Shown: in pieces, positions 1 through 9,297 of the stretch
Numbering within the stretch: position 1 is the first letter of the stretch
Layout of the letters: the number at the start of each line of letters is the position of its first letter
NCBI RefSeq assembly: GCF_013374995.1
Contig: NZ_CP056030.1
Span: 5,302,501 to 5,366,500 of the forward strand
DNA from: Pseudomonas eucalypticola
Lineage (GTDB): Bacteria; Pseudomonadota; Gammaproteobacteria; Pseudomonadales; Pseudomonadaceae
DNA length: 64,000 nt
Reading direction: 5' to 3'
The notes under the pieces: model-generated
What the model saw: only the letters and a program-made list of their open reading frames with translations
The model's database searches: none
What the model was told of the DNA's origin: nothing
Program-made: the position numbers and the translations under genes

Positions 1-612
1 GTGGTACGCAGCCTGGCCTTCGCTATCGACCTTGGCCTGCGTGGGCTGCTGCTGGGCGGTCTGTTCATGCTGCTGGTATGGCTGGGCCGCCTGGGTATGG
101 GCCTGGCGGCGATTCTGCTGTTTCTGGTGAACTGGTGGTATATGGTGCTGTTCGAGGTGCTGAACCAGGGCCGTTCCCCCGGCAAACAGCTCATGGGCCT
201 GCGCGTGGTGGCCGACGACGGCACCCCGGTGGGCTGGTCAGCGTCGCTGTTGCGCAACCTGCTGCGCTTCGCCGACATGCTGCCTTTCGGTTATTGCCTT
301 GGCGCCATCAGTTGCCTGCAACATCCCGGGTTCAAACGCCTGGGCGACCTGGCCGCAGGCACCCTGGTGGTGTACCGCGACATGCCGCACCCGCGCCCAA
401 GGCTGCCAGCGGCCGAACCCATTACCCCACCCTTTGCCCTGACGCTGGTGGAACAGCGCGCCCTGTTGAGCCTGGCCGAACGCCAGGACGAACTGTCAGC
501 CGAGCGCGTGGCCGAGCTGGCCGGCATCGCCGCACCCGCACTCGGGGTAACCCCTGCCATGGCCATGGCGCGCATCAACGGCATCGCCCGCGGGCTGCTG
601 GGGCCGACATGA
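1..612 (+). CDS. RDD family membrane protein (5' end cut by window)
   Basis: Small integral membrane protein of the RDD family, function unknown. The frame is open from the first base. The remaining 203 codons begin inside the conserved R-x(6)-D region (VRSLAFAID), so the true start probably lies upstream; GTG at base 1 is only the first available start codon. Two hydrophobic stretches cover roughly residues 10-55, followed by the family-typical NQGRSPGKQLMGLRVV stretch. The C-terminal third is soluble and Ala/Arg rich. The stop overlaps the next start (ATGA), so it is translationally coupled to the SpoIIM-like gene and belongs to the six-gene MoxR cluster. Confidence 0.85.
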   Translation: MVRSLAFAIDLGLRGLLLGGLFMLLVWLGRLGMGLAAILLFLVNWWYMVLFEVLNQGRSPGKQLMGLRVVADDGTPVGWSASLLRNLLRFADMLPFGYCLGAISCLQHPGFKRLGDLAAGTLVVYRDMPHPRPRLPAAEPITPPFALTLVEQRALLSLAERQDELSAERVAELAGIAAPALGVTPAMAMARINGIARGLLGPT

Positions 613-1586
613 AGCAGGCCCAGTTCGAACGCCTGCATCAAGCCCAGTGGCTGTCGTTCGAGCACCTGTTGGTGCTGCTGGAAAACGGCAAGTCGCGCCC
701 CGAGGCCAGCGAAACCTTCGCCCACGACTACCGACGCCTGTGCCAGCACCTTGCCCTGGCTCAAGCCCGGGGCTACAGCAGCCACCTGGTGGACAGCCTG
801 CAACAGTTGGCCCTGCGCGGGCATCAGCAACTGTACCGGCGGCGCCAGGCGGTAGGCGCCAGCATACTGGTCTTCGTGCTCGCCGGCTTTCCTCGGCTGG
901 TGCGTGAGCAATGGCGGTTCGTGGCGCTGGCCGGCCTGTTGCTGTTTGGCAGCCTGTTGCTCACGGGCCTGCTGGTGTACAGCTTTCCCGACCTGGTCTA
1001 CAGCATCATGGACCCGCAACAAGTGGCGCAGACCGAGGCCATGTACGACCCCGACCAGAGCCGCCTGGGGCCGGGCGGTGAACGCCTGGCGAGCCAGGAC
1101 TGGATGATGTTCGGCTACTACATCATGAACAATATCGGCATCGCCTTCCAGACCTTCGCCAGCGGCCTGCTGCTAGGGGTAGGCAGCCTGTTCTTCCTGC
1201 TGTTCAACGGGTTGATGATCGGCGCCGTGGCGGGCCATCTGACCGAGATTGGCTATGTGCAGACCTTCTGGCCCTTCGTCATCGGCCACGGTGCCTTCGA
1301 GCTGACCGCCATTGCCCTGTCCGGTGCCGCTGGCCTCAAGCTGGGCTGGGCCTTGGTGGCGCCCGGCCGGCTGAGCCGTGGCCAGGCCCTGCGCGAAGCG
1401 GCGAACATCGCCATCCAGTTCGTGTACGGGGTCATTGCCATGCTGCTGATTGCCGCGTTCATCGAAGCCTACTGGTCGTCCAAGACCGCGTTCAGCCCCC
1501 AGGCCAAGTACCTGGTGGGCGGCGCGCTGTGGGCGCTGGTAGCGGCCTATCTGATATTCGTCGGGCGCCAGCATGCGCCTGACTGA
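609..1586 (+). CDS. Stage II sporulation protein M (SpoIIM) family membrane protein
   Basis: 325-residue membrane protein of the SpoIIM/DUF95 family. In non-sporulating bacteria this family sits beside RDD, MoxR and DUF58 genes and its role is not defined. About 90 N-terminal soluble residues precede a hydrophobic hairpin near 100-125 and then several more membrane segments (about 175-210, 225-245, 270-325). The ATG overlaps the upstream stop by 4 bases. The 3' end overlaps the next gene by 14 bases, so the whole cluster looks co-transcribed and coupled. Confidence 0.85.
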   Translation: MKQAQFERLHQAQWLSFEHLLVLLENGKSRPEASETFAHDYRRLCQHLALAQARGYSSHLVDSLQQLALRGHQQLYRRRQAVGASILVFVLAGFPRLVREQWRFVALAGLLLFGSLLLTGLLVYSFPDLVYSIMDPQQVAQTEAMYDPDQSRLGPGGERLASQDWMMFGYYIMNNIGIAFQTFASGLLLGVGSLFFLLFNGLMIGAVAGHLTEIGYVQTFWPFVIGHGAFELTAIALSGAAGLKLGWALVAPGRLSRGQALREAANIAIQFVYGVIAMLLIAAFIEAYWSSKTAFSPQAKYLVGGALWALVAAYLIFVGRQHAPD

Positions 1587-3090
1587 AGCCAGTATTGCCA
1601 TTCGCCCCCGATCGCCCTGGGAAGCGCTGGACCTGGGGGTGCTGCTGGCGCGCCGGCACCAGCGCCTGCTGACGCTCAGTTGGGCAGCGGTGAGCCTGCC
1701 GGTGTTCGCCCTGCTGACATGGCTATGCTGGCGCTCACCCTCCCTGGCGATGTTTCTGTTCTGGTGGCTGAAGCCGGCCTTCGAGCGCCTGACGCTGTAT
1801 ATCCTCGCTCAAGCGGTGTTCGACGAACCGCCGAGCCTGGCTCAGGCCCTGCGCCACTGGCCCAGGCTGCTGCGGCCACAACTGCTGCCCAGCTTGCTGT
1901 GGCGGCGGTTGAGCCTGAGCCGCAGCTTCAACCTGCCCGTGCAACAGCTGGAGGGCCTGGCCGGGCCCGAGCGCCAGCGGCGTCTGGCCTTGCTACGCCA
2001 AGGCAGCGGCAGCACCGCGCGCTGGCTGACCTTGGCGGGTATGCACCTGGAAGGCGCCCTGTGGATCGGGGCCATGACTCTGTTCTACCTGATGGTGCCG
2101 CACCAGCTGGAGGTGGACTGGAGCTGGCGTCGCCTGATTGAAGCCGCCAATGGCCAGTGGTTGTGGGTCGAACACCTCACCAACGCCTTCTATGCCCTGG
2201 TACTGGTGTTCTGGGAGCCTATCTATGTGGCGTGCGGCTTTACCCTGTACCTGAACCGCCGTACCGAACTGGAAGCCTGGGACCTGGAACTGGTGCTGCG
2301 CAGCCTGCGCCAGCGCCTGACGGGCGCCGCGCCGCTGGTTCTGGTGGTGGCGCTCGGGCTGGCCGGCCTGGCGCCGCACAGCAAGGCCGCCGAGGCTGCC
2401 TCACCCTTCGACACCCCGCGCCTGATACATCAGCCACTGACCAGCCAGGCCTCGCGCCACGACATAAAGGCCATTCTTGGGCAGCCGCCCTTCAGCAACA
2501 AGGAAACCCTGCGCCGCTGGCGCCTGGACCAACCCGACGACACAGCCGCCAAGCCAGCTAAGCTCGCCGCGCTGCTGGAACAACCCTGGCTCAAGGCGCT
2601 TGCCCAGGCCATGGAGGCACTCCTGTGGGGCGCGGCACTGGCCTTGATCGCCCTGGTGGTCTGGCGCTACCGCAGTTGGCTGCGCACCTTCGTCAACCGC
2701 CGTGCCCGGACACCCGCCTACCGGCCCGATGCGCCGGCGCAGTTGTGGGGCCTGGCGGTCGGTGCCGACAGCCTGCCCGACGATATCGCCGGCCATGCCC
2801 TGCGGCTCTGGGCCAGCAACCCGCGCGAAGCCCTGGGCCTGCTTTACCGGGGGCTGCTCAGCCGGTTGCTGAATGATTACCGCCTGCCCTTGCAGGAATC
2901 GGACACCGAAGGCCAGGTACTGGCCAAGGTCGCGGCGCTGCACGACCCGGCGCTGGAAGCCTTCAGCCAAGTGCTCACGCGCCATTGGCAAGCCCTTGCC
3001 TACGGCCACCAGCTGCCGGCCCAGGCGTTGGCCATGCAACTGTGCAACGACTGGCGCAGTCTGTTCGACGCCCCGGGGGCTCGGCCATGA
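1573..3090 (+). CDS. DUF4129 domain-containing membrane protein
   Basis: 505-residue membrane protein. Hydrophobic segments lie at about 37-60, 155-180, 205-225, 250-270 and 345-365, with a long loop between the last two. The C-terminal 110 residues (ALRLWASNPREALGLLYRGL onward) match the DUF4129 pattern. DUF4129 proteins are typical partners of MoxR-DUF58 systems; a link to transglutaminase-like or envelope-processing proteins has been proposed but no activity is established. It starts inside the SpoIIM-like gene and its TGA overlaps the ATG of the next gene. Confidence 0.8.
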   Translation: MRLTEASIAIRPRSPWEALDLGVLLARRHQRLLTLSWAAVSLPVFALLTWLCWRSPSLAMFLFWWLKPAFERLTLYILAQAVFDEPPSLAQALRHWPRLLRPQLLPSLLWRRLSLSRSFNLPVQQLEGLAGPERQRRLALLRQGSGSTARWLTLAGMHLEGALWIGAMTLFYLMVPHQLEVDWSWRRLIEAANGQWLWVEHLTNAFYALVLVFWEPIYVACGFTLYLNRRTELEAWDLELVLRSLRQRLTGAAPLVLVVALGLAGLAPHSKAAEAASPFDTPRLIHQPLTSQASRHDIKAILGQPPFSNKETLRRWRLDQPDDTAAKPAKLAALLEQPWLKALAQAMEALLWGAALALIALVVWRYRSWLRTFVNRRARTPAYRPDAPAQLWGLAVGADSLPDDIAGHALRLWASNPREALGLLYRGLLSRLLNDYRLPLQESDTEGQVLAKVAALHDPALEAFSQVLTRHWQALAYGHQLPAQALAMQLCNDWRSLFDAPGARP

Positions 3091-4247
3091 ACCGTGTTGG
3101 CCAGTGGCTGATCGGCCTCGTGCTCGTGCTTGTCGTGGCCGCCGCTGGCCTTTACATCGCACGCCACCTGCATCCTTATGACGAAGTGATCGACCATGGC
3201 CCCTCCCCAGAAGCGCGGGGCAACCCATGGCTGGCCGCGCAGATATTCCTGCGCCACCGCGACCTGAAGGTCGACACCGTCAATGGCCTGGAGAGCCTCG
3301 CGCAGCTGCCGCCGCAGGGTCACAGCCTGCTGCTGCTCGGCGACCGCCAGACAGTGAGTGCGCGCCAGACCGAAGCGCTGTTGGCCTGGGTGCGTGCCGG
3401 CGGACGCCTGCTGTTCGTGGCCCAGGCATTATGGAACGAAGACAAGGCCATGAGCGGCGACCTGCTGCTCGACCGCCTGCAACTGCATCAGTTTATGGCC
3501 AAGGACCTGCCGCCATTGCCCGAAGACCAGCCGGACAAATACCCGCAACTGACCAGGCTCTACCTTGAAAACGAGGCGGCGCCGGCCTATTTCAGCTTTG
3601 ACCCGGACTTCCACCTTGAAGACCCGGCCAACAAGGCTCAATCCTGGGCCAACAGCAGCAATGCCACGCACCTGATGCAGCTCAAATACGGCGAAGGGTT
3701 GATCACCGTGGTCACCGACGCCGACCTGTGGACCACCCCTGCCATTGGCCGTTATGACAACGCCTGGCTGCTGTGGTACCTGAACCAGGGCACCGACGTC
3801 AGCCTGGTGTGGCGACCCGACCGCGACAGCCTGGCCACGTTGTTGTGGCGCCATTACCCACAAGCCCTGGTCAGCCTGGCTCTGTTGCTGGCCCTCGGCG
3901 TATGGCACCTGGCCGTGCGCCATGGCCCCCTGCAAGCACCGCCCGCCCTGGCACGTCGTCAACTGCGCGAGCACCTGCGCGCCACCGCCGCTTTCCTGTT
4001 GCGCAATGCCGGCCAGGCCACCCTGCTGCGCGGCCTGCAACAAGACATTCTGCGCCGCGCCCGGCGCCGCCATCCCGGCTTCGAACGCCTGGCGGTCGCC
4101 GAGCAATGGCAGGTGCTCTCGCGCCTGACCCGCCAGCCCACCGCCGCTATCGGCCAGGCCCTGCGCCCACCGCTGAAACAACGCCTGGGTGCCGCCGAAT
4201 TCAGCCGCCAGGTAGCCCACCTGCAAACTCTCAGGAATGCCCTATGA
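3087..4247 (+). CDS. DUF4350 domain-containing protein
   Basis: 386-residue protein with an N-terminal membrane anchor (about residues 8-27), a periplasmic DUF4350 region to about residue 255, a second membrane segment near 260-280 and a basic cytoplasmic tail. The DUF4350 region has a Rossmann-like look, with GHSLLLLGDR and LLAWVRAGGRLLFVA. The start chosen is the ATG overlapping the DUF4129 stop (ATGA). It is coupled to the MoxR gene by the same kind of 4-base overlap. Its function is unknown; it always travels with MoxR-type genes. Confidence 0.8.
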   Translation: MNRVGQWLIGLVLVLVVAAAGLYIARHLHPYDEVIDHGPSPEARGNPWLAAQIFLRHRDLKVDTVNGLESLAQLPPQGHSLLLLGDRQTVSARQTEALLAWVRAGGRLLFVAQALWNEDKAMSGDLLLDRLQLHQFMAKDLPPLPEDQPDKYPQLTRLYLENEAAPAYFSFDPDFHLEDPANKAQSWANSSNATHLMQLKYGEGLITVVTDADLWTTPAIGRYDNAWLLWYLNQGTDVSLVWRPDRDSLATLLWRHYPQALVSLALLLALGVWHLAVRHGPLQAPPALARRQLREHLRATAAFLLRNAGQATLLRGLQQDILRRARRRHPGFERLAVAEQWQVLSRLTRQPTAAIGQALRPPLKQRLGAAEFSRQVAHLQTLRNAL

Positions 4248-5287
4248 GCGACCCGACCCACGAAGTGCCCGACGAACCCGCCGCAACCACCGCGCCGTCG
4301 CCCGGCCAGACGCCCGAGCACCTGGCGCAGCAACGCCACCGCGCCAGCCTGCTGGCCCAGGCCCTGCGCACCGAACTGGGCAAGGCGGTGATCGGCCAGA
4401 CGGCGGTGATCGAGGACGTGCTCACCGCCCTGCTTGCCGGTGGCCATGTGTTGCTCGAAGGCGTGCCCGGGCTGGGCAAGACCTTGCTGGTGCGGGCGCT
4501 GGCACGCTGCTTCGGGGGCGAATTCACGCGCATCCAGTTCACCCCCGACCTGATGCCCAGCGATGTCACCGGGCACGCGGTCTACGACATGCAGACCGAA
4601 CAGTTCAAGCTGCGCAAGGGCCCGCTGTTCACTCACCTGCTGCTGGCCGACGAGATCAACCGCGCCCCCGCCAAGACGCAGGCGGCACTGCTGGAAGCCA
4701 TGCAGGAACGCCAGGTCACCCTGGAGGGGCGCGCGTTGCCCATCGCCCAGCCGTTCATGGTACTGGCGACCCAGAACCCGCTGGAACAGGAAGGCACCTA
4801 CCCGCTGCCCGAGGCCGAACTGGACCGTTTCATGCTCAAGCTGCGGCTGGACTACCCCGAGGCTGAACAGGAACTGGAGATGGTGCGCCAGGTCAGCCGC
4901 TCGGTACGCGCCGACATGCTCGACGTGCAACCCCTGCGCACGCTGTTGCAGGCCAAGGACGTGGTGGCCCTGCAGCGTATTGCCGGCGATTTGCCCGCCG
5001 ACGACCAGGTACTGGACTACGCTGTGCGCCTGGCCCGGGCGACCCGCACCTGGCCGGGCCTGTCGATAGGCGCCGGGCCACGGGCATCCATCGCCCTGGT
5101 GCGCGGTGGTCGGGCCCGGGCGTTGCTGCGCGGTGGCGAGTTCGTGGTGCCCGATGACATCAAGGGCTGCGCCTTGGCCGTGCTGCGCCACCGGGTGCGG
5201 CTGGCGCCGGAGCTGGATATCGAAGGGCTGTCCGTGGACCAGGTGTTGCGCCAGGTACTGGACCAGGTTCCGGCACCGCGCCTGTGA
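4244..5287 (+). CDS. MoxR-family AAA+ ATPase
   Basis: 347-residue AAA+ ATPase of the MoxR group, thought to act as a chaperone-like activator for partner proteins carrying VWA/DUF58 domains. Walker A GVPGLGKT is at residues 73-80, Walker B is LLADEINRAP near 140, sensor 1 is the ATQNP stretch, and the PLPEAELDRF motif follows. The C-terminal lid domain is complete. The N-terminal 35 residues are acidic and Ala/Pro rich. The ATG overlaps the preceding stop, and the next gene starts with a GTG overlapping this stop. Confidence 0.95.
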   Translation: MSDPTHEVPDEPAATTAPSPGQTPEHLAQQRHRASLLAQALRTELGKAVIGQTAVIEDVLTALLAGGHVLLEGVPGLGKTLLVRALARCFGGEFTRIQFTPDLMPSDVTGHAVYDMQTEQFKLRKGPLFTHLLLADEINRAPAKTQAALLEAMQERQVTLEGRALPIAQPFMVLATQNPLEQEGTYPLPEAELDRFMLKLRLDYPEAEQELEMVRQVSRSVRADMLDVQPLRTLLQAKDVVALQRIAGDLPADDQVLDYAVRLARATRTWPGLSIGAGPRASIALVRGGRARALLRGGEFVVPDDIKGCALAVLRHRVRLAPELDIEGLSVDQVLRQVLDQVPAPRL

Positions 5288-6618
5288 TCAAACCGTCGCG
5301 GCTGATGCTGGGCTGGCTCGGCGGCCTGTTGGCTGCCAACCTGCTGCTGGGCAGCGCCGACGCCTGGGGTATGGCGCTGCCGCAGGCCCTGCACGCCATT
5401 GCCTGGGGCATGTTGCTGGCCTTGGTACTGCTCGGCATCCTCGATGCCTGGGGTGTCTGCCGCCTGCCGTCTCCGCAGGTACGTCGCCATGTGCCCGGCA
5501 GCCTGCCGCTAGGACGCTGGAGTGAGGTACGCCTGGACATCAGCCACCCCTACCCTCGCCCGCTGGACCTGCAACTGTTCGACCATGTACCCGACGGCCT
5601 GGGCTTTGATGACCTGCCACAACGCATCGAACTGCAACCGGGCCTGGACAGCCAACTGGGCTACCGCCTGCGCCCGCTGCGCCGTGGCCTCTTTCAATGG
5701 CAGCAACTGGAATGGCTGCTGCCCAGCCCCATGGGGTTATGGCGGCAACGCCGCTTCAGTGCGTTGCAGGACAGCACGCGGGTTTACCCCGACTTCGCCC
5801 GGCTCTACGGCGCGCGCCTGCTGGCAGTGGACAGCTGGCTGAGCCAGATGGGCGTGCGCCAGCGCCCGCGTCGCGGCCAGGGGCTGGAATTCAACCAGTT
5901 GCGCGAGTTTCGCGAGGGCGACAGCCTGCGCCAGATCGACTGGAAAGCCACGGCCCGGCAACGCATGCCGATCACGCGGGAATACCAGGAAGAGCGCGAC
6001 CAGCAGATCATCTTCCTGCTCGACTGTGGCCGCAGCATGCGCAGCCAGGATGGTGACCTGGCCCACCTGGACCATGCCCTCAATGCCTGCCTGCTGCTCA
6101 GCTATGTGGCGCTGCGCCAGGGTGATGCGGTGGGGTTGGCGACTTTCGCCAGCAACCAGACCCGCTACCTTCCGCCAGTGAAAGGCCCGGCCCAACTGAA
6201 CGTTCTGCTCAATGCCGTCTACGACCTGGAAAGCAGCCAGCGCCCCGCGGATTACGCCGCGGCGGCCGAACACTTGCTGGCGCGCCAGAACCGCCGCGCG
6301 CTGGTGGTGCTGGTGACCAACCTGCGTGATGAGGATGACGACCAACTGCTGGGAGCGATCAAGCGCATCAGCCGTCGGCACCGAGTGCTGATCGCCAGTC
6401 TGCGTGAAGAGGTGCTCGATGAACTGCGCCACAACCCGGTGCAAACCTGGCAGCAAGCTCTCGGCTACTGCGGCACCATCGACTACCTTAACGCCCGCGC
6501 GCAACGGCACGAGCGTTTGAGCGCCCATGGTGTGCCTGTGCTGGATGCAAGGCCAGGGGAATTGGGCGCACAACTGGTAACCCGCTATCTGAGCTGGAAA
6601 AAAGCAGGCACGCTTTGA
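5284..6618 (+). CDS. DUF58 domain-containing protein, MoxR partner
   Basis: 444-residue protein with two N-terminal membrane segments (about 5-60), a beta-rich linker and a DUF58 domain. The DUF58 signature GxEFxxLREFREGDSLRxIDWKA is visible around residue 205. It is followed by a VWA-like core with the MIDAS-type motif LLDCGRSM near 243. The start is GTG, overlapping the MoxR stop (GTGA). It is the last gene of the overlapping block and the probable client of the adjacent ATPase. Confidence 0.9.
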   Translation: MIKPSRLMLGWLGGLLAANLLLGSADAWGMALPQALHAIAWGMLLALVLLGILDAWGVCRLPSPQVRRHVPGSLPLGRWSEVRLDISHPYPRPLDLQLFDHVPDGLGFDDLPQRIELQPGLDSQLGYRLRPLRRGLFQWQQLEWLLPSPMGLWRQRRFSALQDSTRVYPDFARLYGARLLAVDSWLSQMGVRQRPRRGQGLEFNQLREFREGDSLRQIDWKATARQRMPITREYQEERDQQIIFLLDCGRSMRSQDGDLAHLDHALNACLLLSYVALRQGDAVGLATFASNQTRYLPPVKGPAQLNVLLNAVYDLESSQRPADYAAAAEHLLARQNRRALVVLVTNLRDEDDDQLLGAIKRISRRHRVLIASLREEVLDELRHNPVQTWQQALGYCGTIDYLNARAQRHERLSAHGVPVLDARPGELGAQLVTRYLSWKKAGTL

Positions 6619-6653
6619 ACGCCAGCCCTGAAGCGGGCCCGGCGCGAGTCGGA

Positions 6654-6995
6654 TCAGGCCGACTCATTCATCGGGAAGCTGAGGTAGTCCCGCAGCGCGA
6701 CCACCAGCTGCTCGTATTCGGCATTGGCATGCAGCAGCTGAAAACCGGAGTCGTAATGCCCCGGCGTCACGTCTTCTTGGCACCACAGGCAGGCGGCGCT
6801 CAGGTTGATGACCTGGTCGGGAAGTTTGATCTGCAGCTCGAAATCCGGGCCGACCAGCAATGGCAAGTTGCTGATGAGCATCATTCCTTCTTCGTCGACA
6901 TTGCCCAGGAATCCGATGGGCTGACCCGTATAACGGTTGAAGACTTTCAGATAACACGGCAGTTGGTGACGCTCGATGCGGCGTTCGGTAAACAT
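6654..6995 (-). CDS. PilZ domain protein
   Basis: 113-residue single-domain PilZ protein, a candidate cyclic-di-GMP receptor. The N-terminal RxxxR element is present (RRIER, residues 5-9). The second motif, normally (D/N)xSxxG, reads NVDEEG, so the Ser is replaced by Asp. Binding affinity is therefore uncertain. Convergent with the DUF58 gene and apparently monocistronic. Other cyclic-di-GMP proteins lie elsewhere in the window. Confidence 0.85.
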   Translation of the reverse strand: MFTERRIERHQLPCYLKVFNRYTGQPIGFLGNVDEEGMMLISNLPLLVGPDFELQIKLPDQVINLSAACLWCQEDVTPGHYDSGFQLLHANAEYEQLVVALRDYLSFPMNESA

Positions 6996-7119
6996 GTTCC
7001 CTTCGCGGTCAATAGTTCATCGCCCATGGTCGCACCCACGCGGCCCAGCTCAAAGTGAAGAACGACCAACCGTGAGGGCAGCCGACGAATAGCGGCCCGG
7101 CCGCCTGGGTGCCCCGCGC

Positions 7120-7494
7120 TTACCGAGCGGCAGGCATGGGCTGGGCGGCGGCGCTGCTGCGGTAATGGCCGAGCTGCTGCAAGGTGTCCAGGCGCGCGCG
7201 AGCACGGTAGGCGTATTCACTGTAAGGGTACTGGGCAATGATGAATTCATAGGTCAGGCCGGCATCCAGGAACAGGTTCTGCCGCTCCAGGCACTGCCCG
7301 CGCAACATCGACACCTCGGGCTGCACATACTGGCGGGTGCGGCTGGTGCGATCGACCTGGGACAACTCCAGCATCACCTTGTCACAGTTGCCGTAGTTAT
7401 ATTGCCGGTAGGCTTCGTTCAGGTGGTGGTCCATGGACCAGCGGGTACAACCGACGACACTGGCCGCCAGGGCTAAAACGATGAGGATTCGCAT
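7120..7494 (-). CDS. Small TPR-like lipoprotein
   Basis: 124-residue predicted lipoprotein. The start is the ATG giving MRILIVLALAASVVGC, a good type II signal peptide with lipobox VVGC. An upstream in-frame start would add 24 hydrophilic residues and spoil the signal. The mature part has a helical-repeat look (LNEAYRQYNYGNCDKVMLELSQV, LTYEFIIAQYPYSEYAYRARARL), typical of short outer-membrane TPR lipoproteins. The gene is divergent from pykA. The precise role is not known. Confidence 0.8.
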   Translation of the reverse strand: MRILIVLALAASVVGCTRWSMDHHLNEAYRQYNYGNCDKVMLELSQVDRTSRTRQYVQPEVSMLRGQCLERQNLFLDAGLTYEFIIAQYPYSEYAYRARARLDTLQQLGHYRSSAAAQPMPAAR

Positions 7495-7673
7495 GGGTAT
7501 CTCCTGTCCTGAGCGGGTTATCGACCAGGCGTCAGAATTCTTCAGTGGCAACCGACGCACGTCCACACTTGAGTATCGCCCAGCGCCAGCCCCTCAAGGT
7601 AGTGCAGAGGAACAATGACTACAGCCCGTTAGAGGAGTAGCCTTTCGCTGCGCTTCAATAAAGGAGTCAATGC

Positions 7674-9125
7674 ATGACCGTTCGCCGTACCAAAATCGTT
7701 GCTACCCTGGGCCCTGCCAGCAACTCGCCGGAAGTGATCGAACAATTGATCAAGGCCGGTCTGGACGTTGCCCGCCTGAACTTCTCCCACGGCACACCGG
7801 ACGAGCACAAGGCTCGCGCCCGCCTGATTCGCGAGATCGCCGCCAAGCAAGGCCGCCATGTCGCGCTGTTGGGCGACCTGCAAGGTCCCAAGATCCGTAT
7901 CGCCAAATTCGCCAACAAGCGGATCGAGCTGAAAGTCGGTGATGCCTTCACCTTCTCCACCAGCCACCCGCTGACCGAAGGCAACCAGGACATCGTCGGT
8001 ATCGACTACCCCGACCTGGTCAAGGACTGCGGTGTCGGCGACGAGCTGTTGCTCGACGACGGCCGCGTGGTCATGCGCGTGGAAACCGCCACCGCCGACT
8101 CGCTGCACTGCTCGGTACTGATCGGTGGCCCGCTGTCGGACCACAAGGGCATCAACCGCCGCGGTGGCGGCCTGACCGCCCCGGCCCTGACCGAGAAAGA
8201 CAAGGCCGACATCAAGCTGGCCGCGGAAATGGACCTGGACTACCTGGCCGTGTCCTTCCCGCGCGATGCGTCGGACATGGAATACGCCCGTCGCCTGCGC
8301 GACGAGTCCGGCGGCACCGCCTGGCTGGTGGCCAAGATCGAACGCGCCGAAGCCGTGGCCGACGACGAAACCCTGGACGGTCTGATCCGCGCCAGCGACG
8401 CCGTCATGGTCGCCCGTGGTGACCTGGGCGTGGAAATCGGCGACGCCGAGCTGATCGCCATCCAGAAGAAGATCATCCAGCACGCCCGCCGCAACAACAA
8501 GGCGGTGATCGTGGCGACCCAGATGATGGAGTCGATGATCCAGAATCCGATGCCTACCCGTGCCGAAGTATCCGACGTGGCCAACGCCGTGCTGGACTAC
8601 ACCGACGCGGTGATGCTTTCGGCCGAAAGCGCCGCCGGCGCCTACCCGATCGAGGCCGTGCAGGCCATGGACCGCATCTGCAAGGGCGCTGAAAAGCACC
8701 CGATGAGCATGAAGTCCAGCCACCGCCTGCACACCCAGTTCGAGCGTTGCGACGAAAGCATCGCGTTGGCGGCGATGTACACCGCGAACCATTTCCCGGG
8801 CGTGAAGGCGATCATCGCGCTGACGGAAAGCGGCTACACCCCGCTGATCATGTCGCGCCTGCGTTCCTCGGTGCCGATCTTCGCGTTCTCCCCGCACCGC
8901 GAAACCCAGGCCCGCGCCGCCATGTTCCGTGGCGTGGTGCCGGTTGCCTTCGACCCGGCTTCGCTGCCGGCCGACAAGGTCAGCCAGGCCGCCGTGGACG
9001 AGTTGCTGAAGCTGGGCGTGGTCGAGCAAGGTGACTGGGTGATCCTGACCAAGGGCGACAGCTACCACACCATTGGTGGCACCAACGGCATGAAGATCCT
9101 GCATGTCGGTGATCCACTGGTCTGA
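7674..9125 (+). CDS. pykA: Pyruvate kinase
   Basis: 483-residue pyruvate kinase, converting phosphoenolpyruvate and ADP to pyruvate and ATP. Visible motifs are the N-terminal KIVATLGPAS, RLNFSHG, the catalytic KIERAEAV, the metal/substrate motif VMVARGDLGVE and the MPTRAEVSDVANAVLDYTD stretch. The length equals that of the Pseudomonas PykA-type enzyme. The ATG is preceded by AAGGAG at a good distance. A rho-independent terminator follows within 25 bases, so it is probably monocistronic. Confidence 0.97.
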   Translation: MTVRRTKIVATLGPASNSPEVIEQLIKAGLDVARLNFSHGTPDEHKARARLIREIAAKQGRHVALLGDLQGPKIRIAKFANKRIELKVGDAFTFSTSHPLTEGNQDIVGIDYPDLVKDCGVGDELLLDDGRVVMRVETATADSLHCSVLIGGPLSDHKGINRRGGGLTAPALTEKDKADIKLAAEMDLDYLAVSFPRDASDMEYARRLRDESGGTAWLVAKIERAEAVADDETLDGLIRASDAVMVARGDLGVEIGDAELIAIQKKIIQHARRNNKAVIVATQMMESMIQNPMPTRAEVSDVANAVLDYTDAVMLSAESAAGAYPIEAVQAMDRICKGAEKHPMSMKSSHRLHTQFERCDESIALAAMYTANHFPGVKAIIALTESGYTPLIMSRLRSSVPIFAFSPHRETQARAAMFRGVVPVAFDPASLPADKVSQAAVDELLKLGVVEQGDWVILTKGDSYHTIGGTNGMKILHVGDPLV

Positions 9126-9147
9126 TTGACGATCGGCGTTTCAACAC

Positions 9148-9178
9148 AAGCCCTGGCGCGCGAGCGTCGGGGCTTTTT
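9148..9178 (+). terminator. Rho-independent terminator of pykA
   Basis: An AAGCCC arm pairs with GGGCTT across a GC-rich interior that can extend the stem, followed by TTTTT. It begins 23 bases after the pykA stop. Confidence 0.75.
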
Positions 9179-9263
9179 CATTATCCGATGCTCTGTAACC
9201 CTTGGGGACTGTCAACTCTGCCAGGTTCGCCAATGCCGGGGCTGTGACCTAATGGCGACGACC

Positions 9264-9280
9264 CCCTGCAGCACGCAGGG
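9264..9280 (+). promoter_or_regulatory. Hairpin just upstream of the first delta-60 gene
   Basis: CCCTGC-AGCAC-GCAGGG, a perfect 6-bp stem with a 5-base loop. It ends a few bases before the weak Shine-Dalgarno GGGAG of the gene starting at 9298. It may affect translation. A similar but longer hairpin precedes the second paralogue. Confidence 0.4.
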
Positions 9281-9297
9281 CATGGGAGACAATCAAG

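Noticed and set aside
7674..9125. Long minus-strand frame opposite pykA
   Set aside because: A shadow of high-GC third positions; the encoded protein is His/Gly/Val rich and resembles nothing, while pykA is certain.
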